From: RECO01 sp050485385 | Lineage (GTDB): Bacteria; Pseudomonadota; Alphaproteobacteria; Geminicoccales; Geminicoccaceae | DNA length: 60,161 bases | Assembly: GCA_050485385.1 (NCBI GenBank) | Contig: JBJHBG010000009.1 | Span: 1 to 60,161 of the forward strand | Direction of reading: 5' to 3' | The notes under the pieces: model-generated | What the model saw: only the letters and a program-made list of their open reading frames with translations | The model's database searches: none | Told to the model about the DNA's origin: nothing | In this document: one piece after another, positions 42,724 through 51,723 of the stretch | Numbering within the stretch: the first letter of the stretch is position 1 | Layout of the letters: each line of letters opens with the position of its first letter | Made by a program: the position numbers and the translations under genes

Positions 42724-42807
42724 GCAGGGGGCTCTTGGCCCCCTGCGACCCCCAGGCGGCTGCCGCCGCCACCGGGGGGTGCGAGGGGGGACCATCAAGT
42801 CCCCCCT
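42724..42807. repeat. Three-hairpin palindromic element between binding-protein and permease genes (copy 1)
   Basis: Hairpin A: 9-bp stem GCAGGGGGC/GCCCCCTGC, loop TCTTG (42724-42746). Middle: ACCCCC (42748-42753) pairs GGGGGT (42775-42780) around a nested GGCGG-CTG-CCGCC. Hairpin C: 9-bp stem AGGGGGGAC/GTCCCCCCT, loop CATCAA (42784-42807). The same layout recurs at 56272-56363 in the second ABC operon at the same place. Such G/C-run hairpins are common intergenic repeats in this class; here they probably act as mRNA stabilisers or partial terminators. Confidence 0.75.
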
Positions 42808-42837
42808 GCCCTGCCGCCGTAACGCCGCATCGGCGGG

Positions 42838-44379
42838 CTAGTCGGTGAAGCGGGCGAGTTCGGTGATCGCCGGGCTCAGGTTCAACGAGCCCTCGATCTC
42901 GACACCCAGATCGAGCGTATCCTTCCAGGCCCAGAGTTGCAGGTTCTCGTAGATCGGAACGACGCACACCTCGTCCATGATCTTCTGCTGCGCGGTCTTC
43001 CACAGCTCGAGTTGACGGTCGGGATCGGTCTCGACACGCGCCGCCTCGATTTCCGCGTCCGCCACTTCGCAGTGCGAGAAGTTGGTCACCGCCGTCGGCC
43101 TGCCCACCGTCGACGGCCCGTAGAAGAACTGGGTGAGGTAGACGTCGGCGATGGGGAAGCGGGCCGCCGAGTAGTGCACCACCTGCGAGAGATCCTGGCG
43201 GATCTGCGCGTGGAAGGTGGCATGCTCGACGGTGGTCAGCTCCAGATTGATCCCCGCTTCGGCGAGCATCGCCTGGATCACCTCGATGGTGGCGAGCATG
43301 CCCGGCAGCGTCGTGTGGATGGAGCCGATGGTGATGCCGTCCGGATGCCCCGCCTCGGCGAGCAGTTCGCGCGCCCGGTCGACGTCGTACTCGTAGCGGG
43401 CCACATCGTCGGTGTGCCCGAGATAGCCTTCGGGCACCGGCGAGTGCGAGATGCGGGTGACCGACGGCCCCCGGAACTGCACCATGCCCTCCTTGTCGAT
43501 GGCATGGGCCACCGCCCGGCGGACGCGCACGTCGTCCAGGGGCGGCATGGTCATGTTGAGGTTGAGCACGGACATCTCGCCCGGCTCCATCACCACGACC
43601 TTGGTGCCCGGAATGTTCCTGATCCGCTCCACCCAGGTCTCGTCCTGGCGGCCGTAGATCATGTCCACCTCGCCCGCCTGGAAGGCGAGGTCACGGCTCG
43701 CATCGGACGGAATGAAGCGGTAGTAGATCTCCTTGATGTGCGGCGCGCCGCGAAAGTAGTCCTCGTGCGCCACCAGCCGCACGTATTGCTGCGGCTGGTA
43801 CTCGGCGAACATGAAGGGGCCGGTACCGATCGGATTAAGGAGGAAGTCCTCGCCGAGCGCTTCGACCGCCGCCCGGCAGACGATGTTGCCGCCGTGATAG
43901 GGCACGAGGAGGCCGAGCAGGGAGGGCACGGGGTTGGCGAGGACGATCTCGATCTCGTAGTCGCCCGTCGCGGTGATGCTCTCGAACGCGGCGTAATCGT
44001 TCGCGAAGGACGAGGTGTCGGCGTTCGCCGCGCGCTCCAGCGAGAAGACGACGTCCTCGGCCGTGAGTTCGCCGTAGTCGCCGTGGCACATCACGCCTTC
44101 GCGGAGCTGGAAGGTCCAGGTGAGGCCGTCGTCCGAGACGGTCCAGCTCTCGGCGAGGTCCGGCTCGATGGCCGCCGGGCTCGCCTTGCCGGGCTCGATG
44201 CGCACCAGGCCGTTGAACAGCCAGTGCAGCACACCCTTGTCCGGCGTGGTGGTCGCCACGTGCGGGTCGAGCCGGCCGACGTCCGCCGTTGCCATGCCCA
44301 CGTTGAGCGTCGTCTGCTGCGCCGCCGCCGTGCCCGCGGCGAACACCGCCGCTGCCGCCAGTGCAAGGGATCGTGCCAT
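42838..44379 (-). CDS. ABC transporter periplasmic substrate-binding protein (family 5, system 1)
   Basis: A 513-aa binding protein of the DppA/OppA family. Signal peptide about residues 1-21 (MARSLALAAAAVFAAGTAAAQ). The mature protein has the typical DPHVATTTPDKGVLHWLFNG N-terminal motif, NPIGTGPFMFAEYQP and VRRAVAHAIDK. AAGGAG lies upstream of ATG 44379. Substrate could be peptides, opines, glutathione or amines; family members vary widely. Sits 73 bp downstream of the SDR gene. Confidence 0.92.
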   Translation of the reverse strand: MARSLALAAAAVFAAGTAAAQQTTLNVGMATADVGRLDPHVATTTPDKGVLHWLFNGLVRIEPGKASPAAIEPDLAESWTVSDDGLTWTFQLREGVMCHGDYGELTAEDVVFSLERAANADTSSFANDYAAFESITATGDYEIEIVLANPVPSLLGLLVPYHGGNIVCRAAVEALGEDFLLNPIGTGPFMFAEYQPQQYVRLVAHEDYFRGAPHIKEIYYRFIPSDASRDLAFQAGEVDMIYGRQDETWVERIRNIPGTKVVVMEPGEMSVLNLNMTMPPLDDVRVRRAVAHAIDKEGMVQFRGPSVTRISHSPVPEGYLGHTDDVARYEYDVDRARELLAEAGHPDGITIGSIHTTLPGMLATIEVIQAMLAEAGINLELTTVEHATFHAQIRQDLSQVVHYSAARFPIADVYLTQFFYGPSTVGRPTAVTNFSHCEVADAEIEAARVETDPDRQLELWKTAQQKIMDEVCVVPIYENLQLWAWKDTLDLGVEIEGSLNLSPAITELARFTD

Positions 44380-44452
44380 CGGTCGTTCTCCTTGGTGCCC
44401 GTGCCCGGGACACCGTTGTGGCCAGCTTTGGCGGGCCTTGCAACACGCGGCG

Positions 44453-45166
44453 TCAGACGGTGTCCTCCAGCCGGCAATTGACCAGCACCTCGGCGATCGC
44501 CGCCGTGTTCGGCAGGCGGATCACGGTCTCGACCAGTTCCGCCAAGTCCTCGGGCTGGATCATCTCGTGCGCCGCCACCTTGGCGATGCCGGCGACGAGG
44601 TCGGTATTGACGAAGCTCGGGCAAATGGCGGTTGCCCGCACGCCGTCGTCCCAGGCGATGCGGCGGGCGGAATGGGTGAGCGCCATCACCGCGAACTTGC
44701 TCGTGTTGTAGGCGACGTTGTCGTTCCGCACGCGCTTGCCGGAGAGCGACGCGACGTTGACGATCCGCCCGCTGCCGGCCGCACGCAGCGCCGGCAGGCA
44801 GAGCTTGATCATGTGCAACGGTGCCTTGACGTTCACCGCCCAGATGCGGTCGAGGTCGGCCTCGTCGACCTCCTCGATGGAGGCGCGGATGGAGATGCCG
44901 GCGTTGTTGACCAGCCCGTCGATCCGCCCGAAGCGGTCGAGCGCCGCCTCGACCCAGGCCGCGTGGCTCGCCCGGTCCTCGGCCTCGTAGCGGGCGTGAT
45001 GCACGCGCTCGGCCGGTGCGGCGGCCGAGACGCTCGCCAGATCGCCCGGTCGGCGGGCGCCGAGGCTCACGGCGTAGCCGCGGGCGAGCAGGTGGCGGGC
45101 GACGGCGGCACCGATGCCGCGGCTGGCACCGGAAACGAGCACCACGCGGCCTTCAGGGTCGAGCAT
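44453..45166 (-). CDS. Short-chain dehydrogenase/reductase
   Basis: A 237-aa classical SDR with cofactor loop GASRGIG (about 13-19), NNAG motif (LVNNAGIS), catalytic Ser in NVASLSG and YxxxK (YNTSK). NAD(P)-dependent alcohol/ketone oxidoreductase, substrate unknown. ATG 45166 is preferred because GGAGAG lies 6-11 bases upstream; an ATG four codons earlier is possible. The start overlaps the preceding flavoenzyme by 14 bases. Confidence 0.9.
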   Translation of the reverse strand: MLDPEGRVVLVSGASRGIGAAVARHLLARGYAVSLGARRPGDLASVSAAAPAERVHHARYEAEDRASHAAWVEAALDRFGRIDGLVNNAGISIRASIEEVDEADLDRIWAVNVKAPLHMIKLCLPALRAAGSGRIVNVASLSGKRVRNDNVAYNTSKFAVMALTHSARRIAWDDGVRATAICPSFVNTDLVAGIAKVAAHEMIQPEDLAELVETVIRLPNTAAIAEVLVNCRLEDTV

Positions 45167-46286
45167 CGTTCTCTCCATCGAAGCGGTCGATACGGAAGGG
45201 GCCGAGCGGCAGGTTCGACGGCCGCTCCAAGAGCAGGTCCGTCACCAGCCGGCCGATCAGCGGCGAGAGGGCGAAGCCGTGCCCGGAGAAGCCGAAGGCG
45301 TGGACCAGGCCCGCCAAGCTTCGGCTGCGGTCGATCACCGGCAGGTGGTCCACGGTCCAGCCCTCGATGCCGGCCCAGGCGCGCAGGATGCGGGCCTCGC
45401 GCAAGGGCTCGGGAAAGAGCGCCCGGGCATTGCGCAGGTTGTGGGCGACACCCCCATGATCGAGCCGGCTCGTCCCGGTGGCGAGGTCGGGCGTGCCCTC
45501 GAAGCCGCCGCCGATCACCACCCGGCCGCTCGGGAGCTGCTTGAAGGAGAGCTTGCGGCCCTGACTGCCGACCACCTCGCCGACGAACGGCGGCAGTGCG
45601 GTCGTCACGATCATCTGGAGGGCCGCCGCGCGCACCGGCACCGGCTCGCCGACGGCAGCCGCCAGCCCCGCTCCCCAGGCGCCGGCGGCGTTGACGACGT
45701 AGGGCGCCGTCCAGGTGCCGGCATCGATGGCGACGGCGAGGTCCGGCCCACGGGTGGCGATGCCACGGACGGTCGTTCGCGTGGCGACGCGCACGCCGGC
45801 TGCCCTTGCCGCGCGATCGAAGGCCGCGGTGGTGCGCTGGGGATCGGCGTAGCCGTCGTCGTCGACCACCAGCGCGCCCAGGCAATGCGGGCTCAGCGCC
45901 GGTAGGCGACGGCGCAACTCGGCCGCGTCGATCCAGCGCTCGTGGGCGTAGCCCATGGCGCCGAGACGCCGGCTGCGCGCCTGGAGCTCCGCTGCCTGCT
46001 CCTCGGTCTCGGCCACGCGCACCTGCCCGGGCGCAGCGAAGCCGCCGTCGTCGTCGACGAGGTCGTCGAGCTGGCGCCACAGGTCGAGGGCCGCCCGCGC
46101 GAGCGGGATCTCGGCGCCGTGGCGGTTGAGCGACCGCACCCCGCCGGCATTCGCGCCCGAGGCATGACGACCGGGCCAGTCGCGCTCCAGGACCGCGACG
46201 TCGAGCCCGGCGCGGGCAGCGTGCAGCGCCGTCGAGAGGCCCATCAGCCCGCCGCCGATCACGATCAGATCGGCGGTCGCCCTCAA
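45153..46286 (-). CDS. FAD-dependent oxidoreductase, DAO family (paralogue 4)
   Basis: A 377-aa flavoprotein with an N-terminal FAD loop (VIGGGLMGLSTALHAARAG), NRHGAEIPLARAALDLW and a C-terminal GFSGHGFALSPLIGRLV. DAO-family enzymes oxidise secondary or primary amines of amino acids (e.g. sarcosine, D-amino acids, hydroxyproline, opines). The start is TTG 46286, in TTGA overlap with the next gene. One of four paralogues in the block. Confidence 0.88.
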   Translation of the reverse strand: MRATADLIVIGGGLMGLSTALHAARAGLDVAVLERDWPGRHASGANAGGVRSLNRHGAEIPLARAALDLWRQLDDLVDDDGGFAAPGQVRVAETEEQAAELQARSRRLGAMGYAHERWIDAAELRRRLPALSPHCLGALVVDDDGYADPQRTTAAFDRAARAAGVRVATRTTVRGIATRGPDLAVAIDAGTWTAPYVVNAAGAWGAGLAAAVGEPVPVRAAALQMIVTTALPPFVGEVVGSQGRKLSFKQLPSGRVVIGGGFEGTPDLATGTSRLDHGGVAHNLRNARALFPEPLREARILRAWAGIEGWTVDHLPVIDRSRSLAGLVHAFGFSGHGFALSPLIGRLVTDLLLERPSNLPLGPFRIDRFDGENDARP

Positions 46287-47647
46287 GTCTCGAGAGCCGC
46301 AAGGTCGTCGAGGCGGATCGGCAGGAGCGGTGGCCGGATGCGCAGCGCGCCGACCGCATCGGGCGGCCGGCCCGTCGCCCCGGCCACGATCTCGGTCAAC
46401 GCAAGGCCGCACATCCGCCCCTGGCACAGCCCCATGCCGCAGCGGGTGAAGGTCTTCGCCCGGTTCGGCCCGTCGGCGCCGGCCGCGACCGCCGCCCGGA
46501 TCGCCCCCGCCGTCACCCGCTCGCAACGGCAGACGACCACGTCGTCTGGGATGGCGGGCTTGGGTGCCGGATAGAGCGCGTCGAGCAAGCGCCGCGCCGC
46601 CTGCTGGCGCCGACGCTGCCGCAGGAGCGGGCGCGCCCTGTCGTCGCGGTCGTGCATGCGGCCGAGGGCACTGGCCACGTCGAGGGCGGCGAGCCGGCCT
46701 TGGACGGCGGCACTCTGCTCGCCCTCGATGCCGGCGCCGTCGCCCGCGATCCACAGGTTACGGCCGGCAACGCGACCGAAGGCGTCGACCTCGGGCTCGA
46801 AGCAGCGGCGCACCTCGTTCCAGCGATGCGGCACATGCAGGAGCCGCGCCGCCGCCGTCTGCGGCACGACGCCTTCGTGCACGGCGAGCAGCCCCGCGGC
46901 GAGGCGCACCGCCCCGGTTTCGGTGTGGGCGACGACCGCCTCCAGCCGCTCCCGGCCGAGCGCCTCCAGGCGGCGGACGCCCCGAACGACCCGCACGCCG
47001 CTGCGCCACCGTCGCCAGAGCAGGCCGAGGCCCCGAGCGAGCAGGCCGGGGGCTCCCAGCGCTGCCGCCGGGAGGTGGCGCAGGCTCGCCCCGAGCGCGC
47101 CCGGAGCCGTGGTGTCGAGCACGGCCGTCGGCGGTGCGCCGAGGCCCTGGAGCTGGGCGAGGACGAGCAGCATCAACGGCCCGCTGCCGGCGAGCACCCA
47201 GGGGCCGTCGGGGACGAGTCCGCCGGTCTTGAGCGCCGTCTGCACGGCCCCGGCACCCATCACCCCCGGCAGCGTCCAGCCGGCAAAGGGCACCGGCCGC
47301 TCCATGGCCCCCGGTGCCAGCACCACCGCCGCCGCCCGCAGCCGGTGGCTGCCGCTCGCGTCGACGTAGGCAAGGGTGCCATCGTCGGCGACGTCCCAGA
47401 CGGTGGCACCGAAGCGGAAGACGGCGCCGGCCCGCTCGGCGGCCGCGACGGCGGCGCGCGCCCGGCCATCGCCGTGCGCCAGCGTCAGGGCGCGCGGTCC
47501 ACCCACAAGCGCCCCCCGCCAGACCTGACCGCCGGCACTCGGGTTCTGGTCGAGCAGGACGGTGACGAGGCCCGCCTCCGCCGCCGTCCGCGCCGCGGCG
47601 AGGCCGGCGGGACCGGCACCGACGACGGCGAGGTCGAAGGTCTCCAT
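46283..47647 (-). CDS. NAD(P)/FAD-dependent oxidoreductase with C-terminal [2Fe-2S] domain (OoxA/HcnB-like)
   Basis: A 454-aa flavoprotein with FAD-binding GAGPAGLAAARTAAEAG (about 10-26), an APGAMERPVPFAGW signature of the octopine/nopaline-oxidase subunit A / HcnB group, and a C-terminal BFD-like [2Fe-2S] domain (CRCERVTAG ... TRCGMGLCQGRMC). In known systems this subunit works with a 2Fe-2S protein and a DAO-type subunit, exactly the two genes just upstream here. ATG 47647 overlaps the 2Fe-2S gene stop (TGATG). Confidence 0.88.
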   Translation of the reverse strand: METFDLAVVGAGPAGLAAARTAAEAGLVTVLLDQNPSAGGQVWRGALVGGPRALTLAHGDGRARAAVAAAERAGAVFRFGATVWDVADDGTLAYVDASGSHRLRAAAVVLAPGAMERPVPFAGWTLPGVMGAGAVQTALKTGGLVPDGPWVLAGSGPLMLLVLAQLQGLGAPPTAVLDTTAPGALGASLRHLPAAALGAPGLLARGLGLLWRRWRSGVRVVRGVRRLEALGRERLEAVVAHTETGAVRLAAGLLAVHEGVVPQTAAARLLHVPHRWNEVRRCFEPEVDAFGRVAGRNLWIAGDGAGIEGEQSAAVQGRLAALDVASALGRMHDRDDRARPLLRQRRRQQAARRLLDALYPAPKPAIPDDVVVCRCERVTAGAIRAAVAAGADGPNRAKTFTRCGMGLCQGRMCGLALTEIVAGATGRPPDAVGALRIRPPLLPIRLDDLAALET

Positions 47648-47931
47648 CAGCCGCGTCCGCCACGGCTGCGAACGACCATGCCGGCGCTCGCCTCGACCAG
47701 GCACGCCTGCCGGTCGGGTATGCCGTCGATCTCGACGAGGCACCCGAAGCACACGCCCATCAGGCACCAGGGGCCTTCCGCGTCGCCCGAGACCGGATGC
47801 GGCCCGCTCGCGACCCGCCCGGCGAGCAGCAGCGCCCCGGCGACGGTGGCACCTCGGGGCACGTCGACCGCCTTGCCGTCGACCTCGAGGCGCAGGGTGG
47901 AAGCGGGGAGTGAGGCGCGAAACCCGGTCAT
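47647..47931 (-). CDS. Small (2Fe-2S)-binding protein (HcnA-like)
   Basis: A 94-aa protein with the cysteine pattern CLMGVCFGC...ACL, as in the HcnA/D-hydroxyproline-dehydrogenase gamma subunit, which has a plant-type 2Fe-2S fold. It overlaps both neighbours (ATGA, TGATG), so it is a stoichiometric subunit of the complex. Probable electron carrier between flavin sites. Confidence 0.88.
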   Translation of the reverse strand: MTGFRASLPASTLRLEVDGKAVDVPRGATVAGALLLAGRVASGPHPVSGDAEGPWCLMGVCFGCLVEIDGIPDRQACLVEASAGMVVRSRGGRG

Positions 47932-49040
47932 GCGGCGGCGAATCGTTCGGGGTGAAAGGCACGCACCTCCGCCGGCAACGCGTCTCCAGCGATGGCCGCC
48001 GAAAGCGGTCCGGCGTGGACCGCCGCGAGGGTGACGCCGCTGTGGCAAGTGGCGAGCCACGCTCCTGGCCGGGCCTCGGATTGGGCGTAGATCGGAAAGC
48101 CGTCGGGCGACATGACGCGGAGCGCACCCCATTGGCGGATCACGCGAGCGGCGGCGAGGGCCGGAAAGCACGCCACCGCATGGGCGGCCAGCCCCTTTGC
48201 CGCCGCCTGCGTGGTGCCGGGATCGAAGCCCACCTCCTCCTTGGTATCGCCCAGCATCACCGTGCCGTCGTCGGTCTGGCGAAGCTGGTTGGTGGCATAG
48301 GCGCACAAGGCCGGCAGACGCTGGGTGACGAGGATCTGGCCGCGCTGCGGACGGACCGCTGCCTCGAGCCCGACCATGGGCGCCAGCTCGGCGTTGGCGA
48401 GGCCCGCGGCGAGCACGACCTTGGCGGCGGCGACGCGCCCGGTCGGTGTCTCCAGAACGAAGCCGTCCCGCCCGCCGACGGCGCCGACCGGCGCGCGGCG
48501 GCGGATGGCGCCGCCTTGGCGGACCAGGGCCGTCTGCAACGCGCGCAGGAGCAGGAGCGGGTTCACGTGGCCGTCGTGCGGACAGAACGTGGCGCCGACG
48601 ACGCGAGGGCCGAGGCCCGCAACCAAGTGGCGGACGGCGGCAGCGTCGAGCACCTCGGTATCGTTGGCAGCGGGCTGCGGCTGATTGTGCATGCGCTTGA
48701 CCAGCGTCGCGCGCCGCTCCAGCGCCGCTTCGTCGAGGCAAAAGGCGAGGCCGCCGGTCTTGCGGTAGGCCACGTCGAGGCCGCTCGCCTCGCCGAGCTC
48801 CGCCGCGAATGCCGACCAGGCGTCGGCCGAGCGCCGCGTCCAGCCGGCATAGGCGCCGAGGCCCGCCCCTTTGCCCTGCACCCAGACGAGGCCGAAATTG
48901 CCGCCCGAGGCATGCCACCGGTCGTCGCCTGCATCGAGCAGCACCACGCGCTCGCCGCGCTTGGCGAGGCCGTAGGCCACCGCACTGCCGACCAGACCGG
49001 CCCCCACCACCGCCACGTCGAAGCCGCGCGCCTCAGCCAT
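47928..49040 (-). CDS. FAD-dependent oxidoreductase, DAO family, OoxB/HcnC-like (paralogue 3)
   Basis: A 370-aa flavoenzyme with FAD loop VVGAGLVGSAVAYGLAKRG, ASGGNFGLVWVQGKG and C-terminal CHSGVTLAAVHAGPLSAA. The C terminus differs from the other DAO copies and matches the OoxB/HcnC branch that forms heterotrimers with the 2Fe-2S and OoxA/HcnB-like proteins encoded immediately downstream. Probably the amine-oxidising catalytic subunit. Its start overlaps the preceding gene by 8 bases. Confidence 0.86.
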   Translation of the reverse strand: MAEARGFDVAVVGAGLVGSAVAYGLAKRGERVVLLDAGDDRWHASGGNFGLVWVQGKGAGLGAYAGWTRRSADAWSAFAAELGEASGLDVAYRKTGGLAFCLDEAALERRATLVKRMHNQPQPAANDTEVLDAAAVRHLVAGLGPRVVGATFCPHDGHVNPLLLLRALQTALVRQGGAIRRRAPVGAVGGRDGFVLETPTGRVAAAKVVLAAGLANAELAPMVGLEAAVRPQRGQILVTQRLPALCAYATNQLRQTDDGTVMLGDTKEEVGFDPGTTQAAAKGLAAHAVACFPALAAARVIRQWGALRVMSPDGFPIYAQSEARPGAWLATCHSGVTLAAVHAGPLSAAIAGDALPAEVRAFHPERFAAA

Positions 49041-50196
49041 GGAGGGTGAGCGCCGCAGCGGCCGCGATACCGCCGAAGCGGTCGAAGCGGAAGGGGGCGA
49101 GATCGAACGCCGGCTCGGCACCGACGAGGAGATCGGCGACGATCCGACCCGTCACCGGGCCGATGCCGAAGCCGTGGCCGGAGAAGCCGGCCGCGACCAC
49201 GAGACCGTCGATGCCCGGAACGCGGTCGAGCACCGGCAGAGCGTCGGGCGTCAGGTCCAACAGCCCGGCCCAGACGGCCTCCAGTCGAGCACTGGCGAAG
49301 GCCGGCAGGACGGCCGTGAGCTTGGCGATCACCTCGCCGACACTGGCCATGCTCGGCGGCACGGCCGGCTTCGGTTCGGTGTGCAGGGTGCCGTGCCAGG
49401 GCGCCGCCCCGCTGGTCACCCTGAGGTGGCCCGAGGCCTCCTGCCGGCCGGCCATGTCGGCGTTGGCCACGCCGAGCACGGGCCCCAGCAACGGTGGCAG
49501 GGGCTCGCTCCTGAGCACCGTCACCATCGGCCGGCGCAGGGGAACGTCGAGGCCGAACGGGGCCAGCAACTCGTTGACGAAGACGCCGCCGGCGAGACAA
49601 CATCTTCCCGCCTCGATCCGCCGCTGCTCGGTGACCACGCCCCGCAACCGCTCGCCCGCCACGTCGAGCGCCATGGCCCGCTCGCCGCAACGGAACCGGG
49701 CGCCATGGCGCTCGGCGGCCGCGGCAAAGGCGCGGACCGTGGCGAGCGGATCGGCGCTGCCGTCGCTCGCACAGAAGGAGGCGGCCTCGATCGACGTCGC
49801 CAGCGCCGGGGCGACCTCGCGCACGGCGGCGTTGCCCGCCAGGAACGCCAGTTCCAACCCGGCCGCGCGCTGCGCCTCGACCAGACGGCGGATGACCGGC
49901 ACCTCCGTCGCGCTGCGCGCGAGCCGCAGATTGCCGTGCCGGCGATAGCCCGTGGCCGCATCCAGTTCCTGATCGAGCGTCGACCAGCGGGCGACCGCGG
50001 CACGGGCGAGCGGCAGTTCCGCCGGGTGGCGGCCCGACTGGCGCACGCCCGCCAGCGTCCAGCCCGACGCCATGGCGGCAAGGTCGAAGCGCTCGACGAG
50101 CACGACGTCGAGCCCCGCCTTGGCCAACTCGTAGGCCGCAACCGTGCCGGTGATGCCGCCGCCGACGATGACGACGTCGGCCGTGTCCTGATCCAT
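49033..50196 (-). CDS. FAD-dependent oxidoreductase, DAO family (paralogue 2)
   Basis: A 387-aa flavoenzyme: FAD loop VIVGGGITGTVAAYELAKAG near the N terminus, LAGVRQSGRHPAELPLA and C-terminal GFSGHGFGIGPVTGRIVADL. It closely resembles paralogues 1 and 4 (shared GHGFxI/LxP ending). ATG 50196. The next upstream gene on the strand ends 46 bases away. Confidence 0.88.
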   Translation of the reverse strand: MDQDTADVVIVGGGITGTVAAYELAKAGLDVVLVERFDLAAMASGWTLAGVRQSGRHPAELPLARAAVARWSTLDQELDAATGYRRHGNLRLARSATEVPVIRRLVEAQRAAGLELAFLAGNAAVREVAPALATSIEAASFCASDGSADPLATVRAFAAAAERHGARFRCGERAMALDVAGERLRGVVTEQRRIEAGRCCLAGGVFVNELLAPFGLDVPLRRPMVTVLRSEPLPPLLGPVLGVANADMAGRQEASGHLRVTSGAAPWHGTLHTEPKPAVPPSMASVGEVIAKLTAVLPAFASARLEAVWAGLLDLTPDALPVLDRVPGIDGLVVAAGFSGHGFGIGPVTGRIVADLLVGAEPAFDLAPFRFDRFGGIAAAAALTLHG

Positions 50197-50241
50197 CGCT
50201 CGCTTGTGCCGTCTCCCCCCAAGGGACTCAAGGCGCCCGCT

Positions 50242-51522
50242 TCAAGCCGCCTTGCGGTGGAAGCGCTCGAGCCGGAAGGCCGCGAGGTCCGCCGAGGCGC
50301 TGCGCCCCGCCGCCAGTTCGGCCGTGACGTAGCCGGCCGCCGGGCCGATGCCGAAGCCGTGGCCGGAAAAGCCCGTCGCGACGAGCAGCCCGTCGATGCC
50401 GGGCACCGGCCCGAGGGCCGGGATCTCGTCCGGCAACACGTCGATCGCCCCAGCCCACCGCTCGGTCGCCTCGACCTGCTCGAGCTGGGGGTAGTAGCGC
50501 TTGGCCGCCGCCAGCACCCGGCCGAGCAGACGACCGTTCGGCGAGGGGTCGAGGACCCGGACCCGCTCGAAGGGGCTCGTCGTGCCGCCGTCCCAGGCGC
50601 CTTGCGTCAGCTCGTCGAAGAAACGCCGGCCAACCTTGAAGCTCAACTCGCCGAAGCGGTCCTTGATCACCGGCAGATAGCTGCGCAGATGGCGGAAGCT
50701 GTCCGGGACGATCTCGTAGGTCGAGGCCCCGCTCATGGCGAGGCTGTAGCCGCCGTCTTGGCGCCGGCGCATCGACACGGCCTTGGCACCGACAGCGCTC
50801 TCGGTGATGAGGGGGGCGGCACTGGTGCGCTGCACCGAAGAGATCACCTGAAGCTGCGGCAGGTCGACGCCCAGATGGCGCAAGAGCGTGCTCGACCAGG
50901 CACCACCGGCGACCACCGCCGCCCGGCAGGCGATGCGGCCCTTTTCGGTGGCGACACCGACGACCTTGCCGGCCGCCCGCTCGACCGTCCGCACGGCGCA
51001 GGACTCGAGGATCGGCACGCCCGCCGCGCGCAGGTGTCGCGCCATCGCCGGAACCGCCAGACCGGGCTCGGCACGGGCATCGCTCGCCGTGTGCAGGCCC
51101 CCTCGATGCGGCACCCGGTTGCCCGGAACGAGCGCGTCCGTCTCCGCCTTGGACAGCATCCGGCTGTCGAGTTGCCAGGCCCTGGCATGCTCCAGCCAAG
51201 CCTCGAAGCGGGCGGCATCGGCGTCGCTCTCGACCAGATAGGTGACGCCGCCGACGCGCCAGCCGACGTCCTCCGCCAACTCGTCGACGATCTCCGCCCA
51301 CAGCCGCAAGCTGAGGACGATCAGCTCCAATTCCGCCGGATGCCGGCCCTGCTTTCTGATCCAACCCCAGTTGCGCGACGACTGCTCGCCGGCGATCCGG
51401 CCCTTTTCGCACAGCACCACCGGCACGCCGCGCCGATGCAGGTACCAAGCGGTCGCCACCCCGGCGACGCCGCCGCCGATCACCACGACCTCGGTCGCCG
51501 CGGGCAACGCCGCCTCGGTCAT
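50242..51522 (-). CDS. FAD-dependent oxidoreductase, DAO family (paralogue 1)
   Basis: A 426-aa flavoenzyme with VVVIGGGVAGVATAWYLHRRG, SSRNWGWIRKQGRHPAEL and the C-terminal GFSGHGFGIGPAAGYVTAEL. First gene of the flavoenzyme run. A 201-bp gap lies upstream containing a large hairpin (51646-51687) but no obvious gene; the promoter for the run may lie there. Confidence 0.88.
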   Translation of the reverse strand: MTEAALPAATEVVVIGGGVAGVATAWYLHRRGVPVVLCEKGRIAGEQSSRNWGWIRKQGRHPAELELIVLSLRLWAEIVDELAEDVGWRVGGVTYLVESDADAARFEAWLEHARAWQLDSRMLSKAETDALVPGNRVPHRGGLHTASDARAEPGLAVPAMARHLRAAGVPILESCAVRTVERAAGKVVGVATEKGRIACRAAVVAGGAWSSTLLRHLGVDLPQLQVISSVQRTSAAPLITESAVGAKAVSMRRRQDGGYSLAMSGASTYEIVPDSFRHLRSYLPVIKDRFGELSFKVGRRFFDELTQGAWDGGTTSPFERVRVLDPSPNGRLLGRVLAAAKRYYPQLEQVEATERWAGAIDVLPDEIPALGPVPGIDGLLVATGFSGHGFGIGPAAGYVTAELAAGRSASADLAAFRLERFHRKAA

Positions 51523-51645
51523 GCCGGCACCGCCGTGTCGTCCGGTCGGGGGTCGAGGTCGGGCATGAGGGGGCTCCGTGCGTGCGTTGGGCCGGGCCCG
51601 GTCATGCGATGACCGACGCCGTGCGGCGAGGATAGGCGGCACCTC

Positions 51646-51687
51646 GACCGGCAGGAAGCGCGCGCGCACATGGCTTCCCTGCCGGTC
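51646..51687 (-). terminator. Stem-loop downstream of ABC system 2
   Basis: GACCGGCAGGAAG (51646-51658) pairs with CTTCCCTGCCGGTC (51674-51687) with one bulged C, giving a 13-bp stem and 15-base loop. It begins 37 bases past the last gene of the first transcription unit (stop at 51724) and precedes the flavoenzyme run. A terminator or processing site separating the two units; no U-run. Confidence 0.5.
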
Positions 51688-51723
51688 GCACCGGTCGTCG
51701 GCGCCTGCGACGGCGAGCGCGGG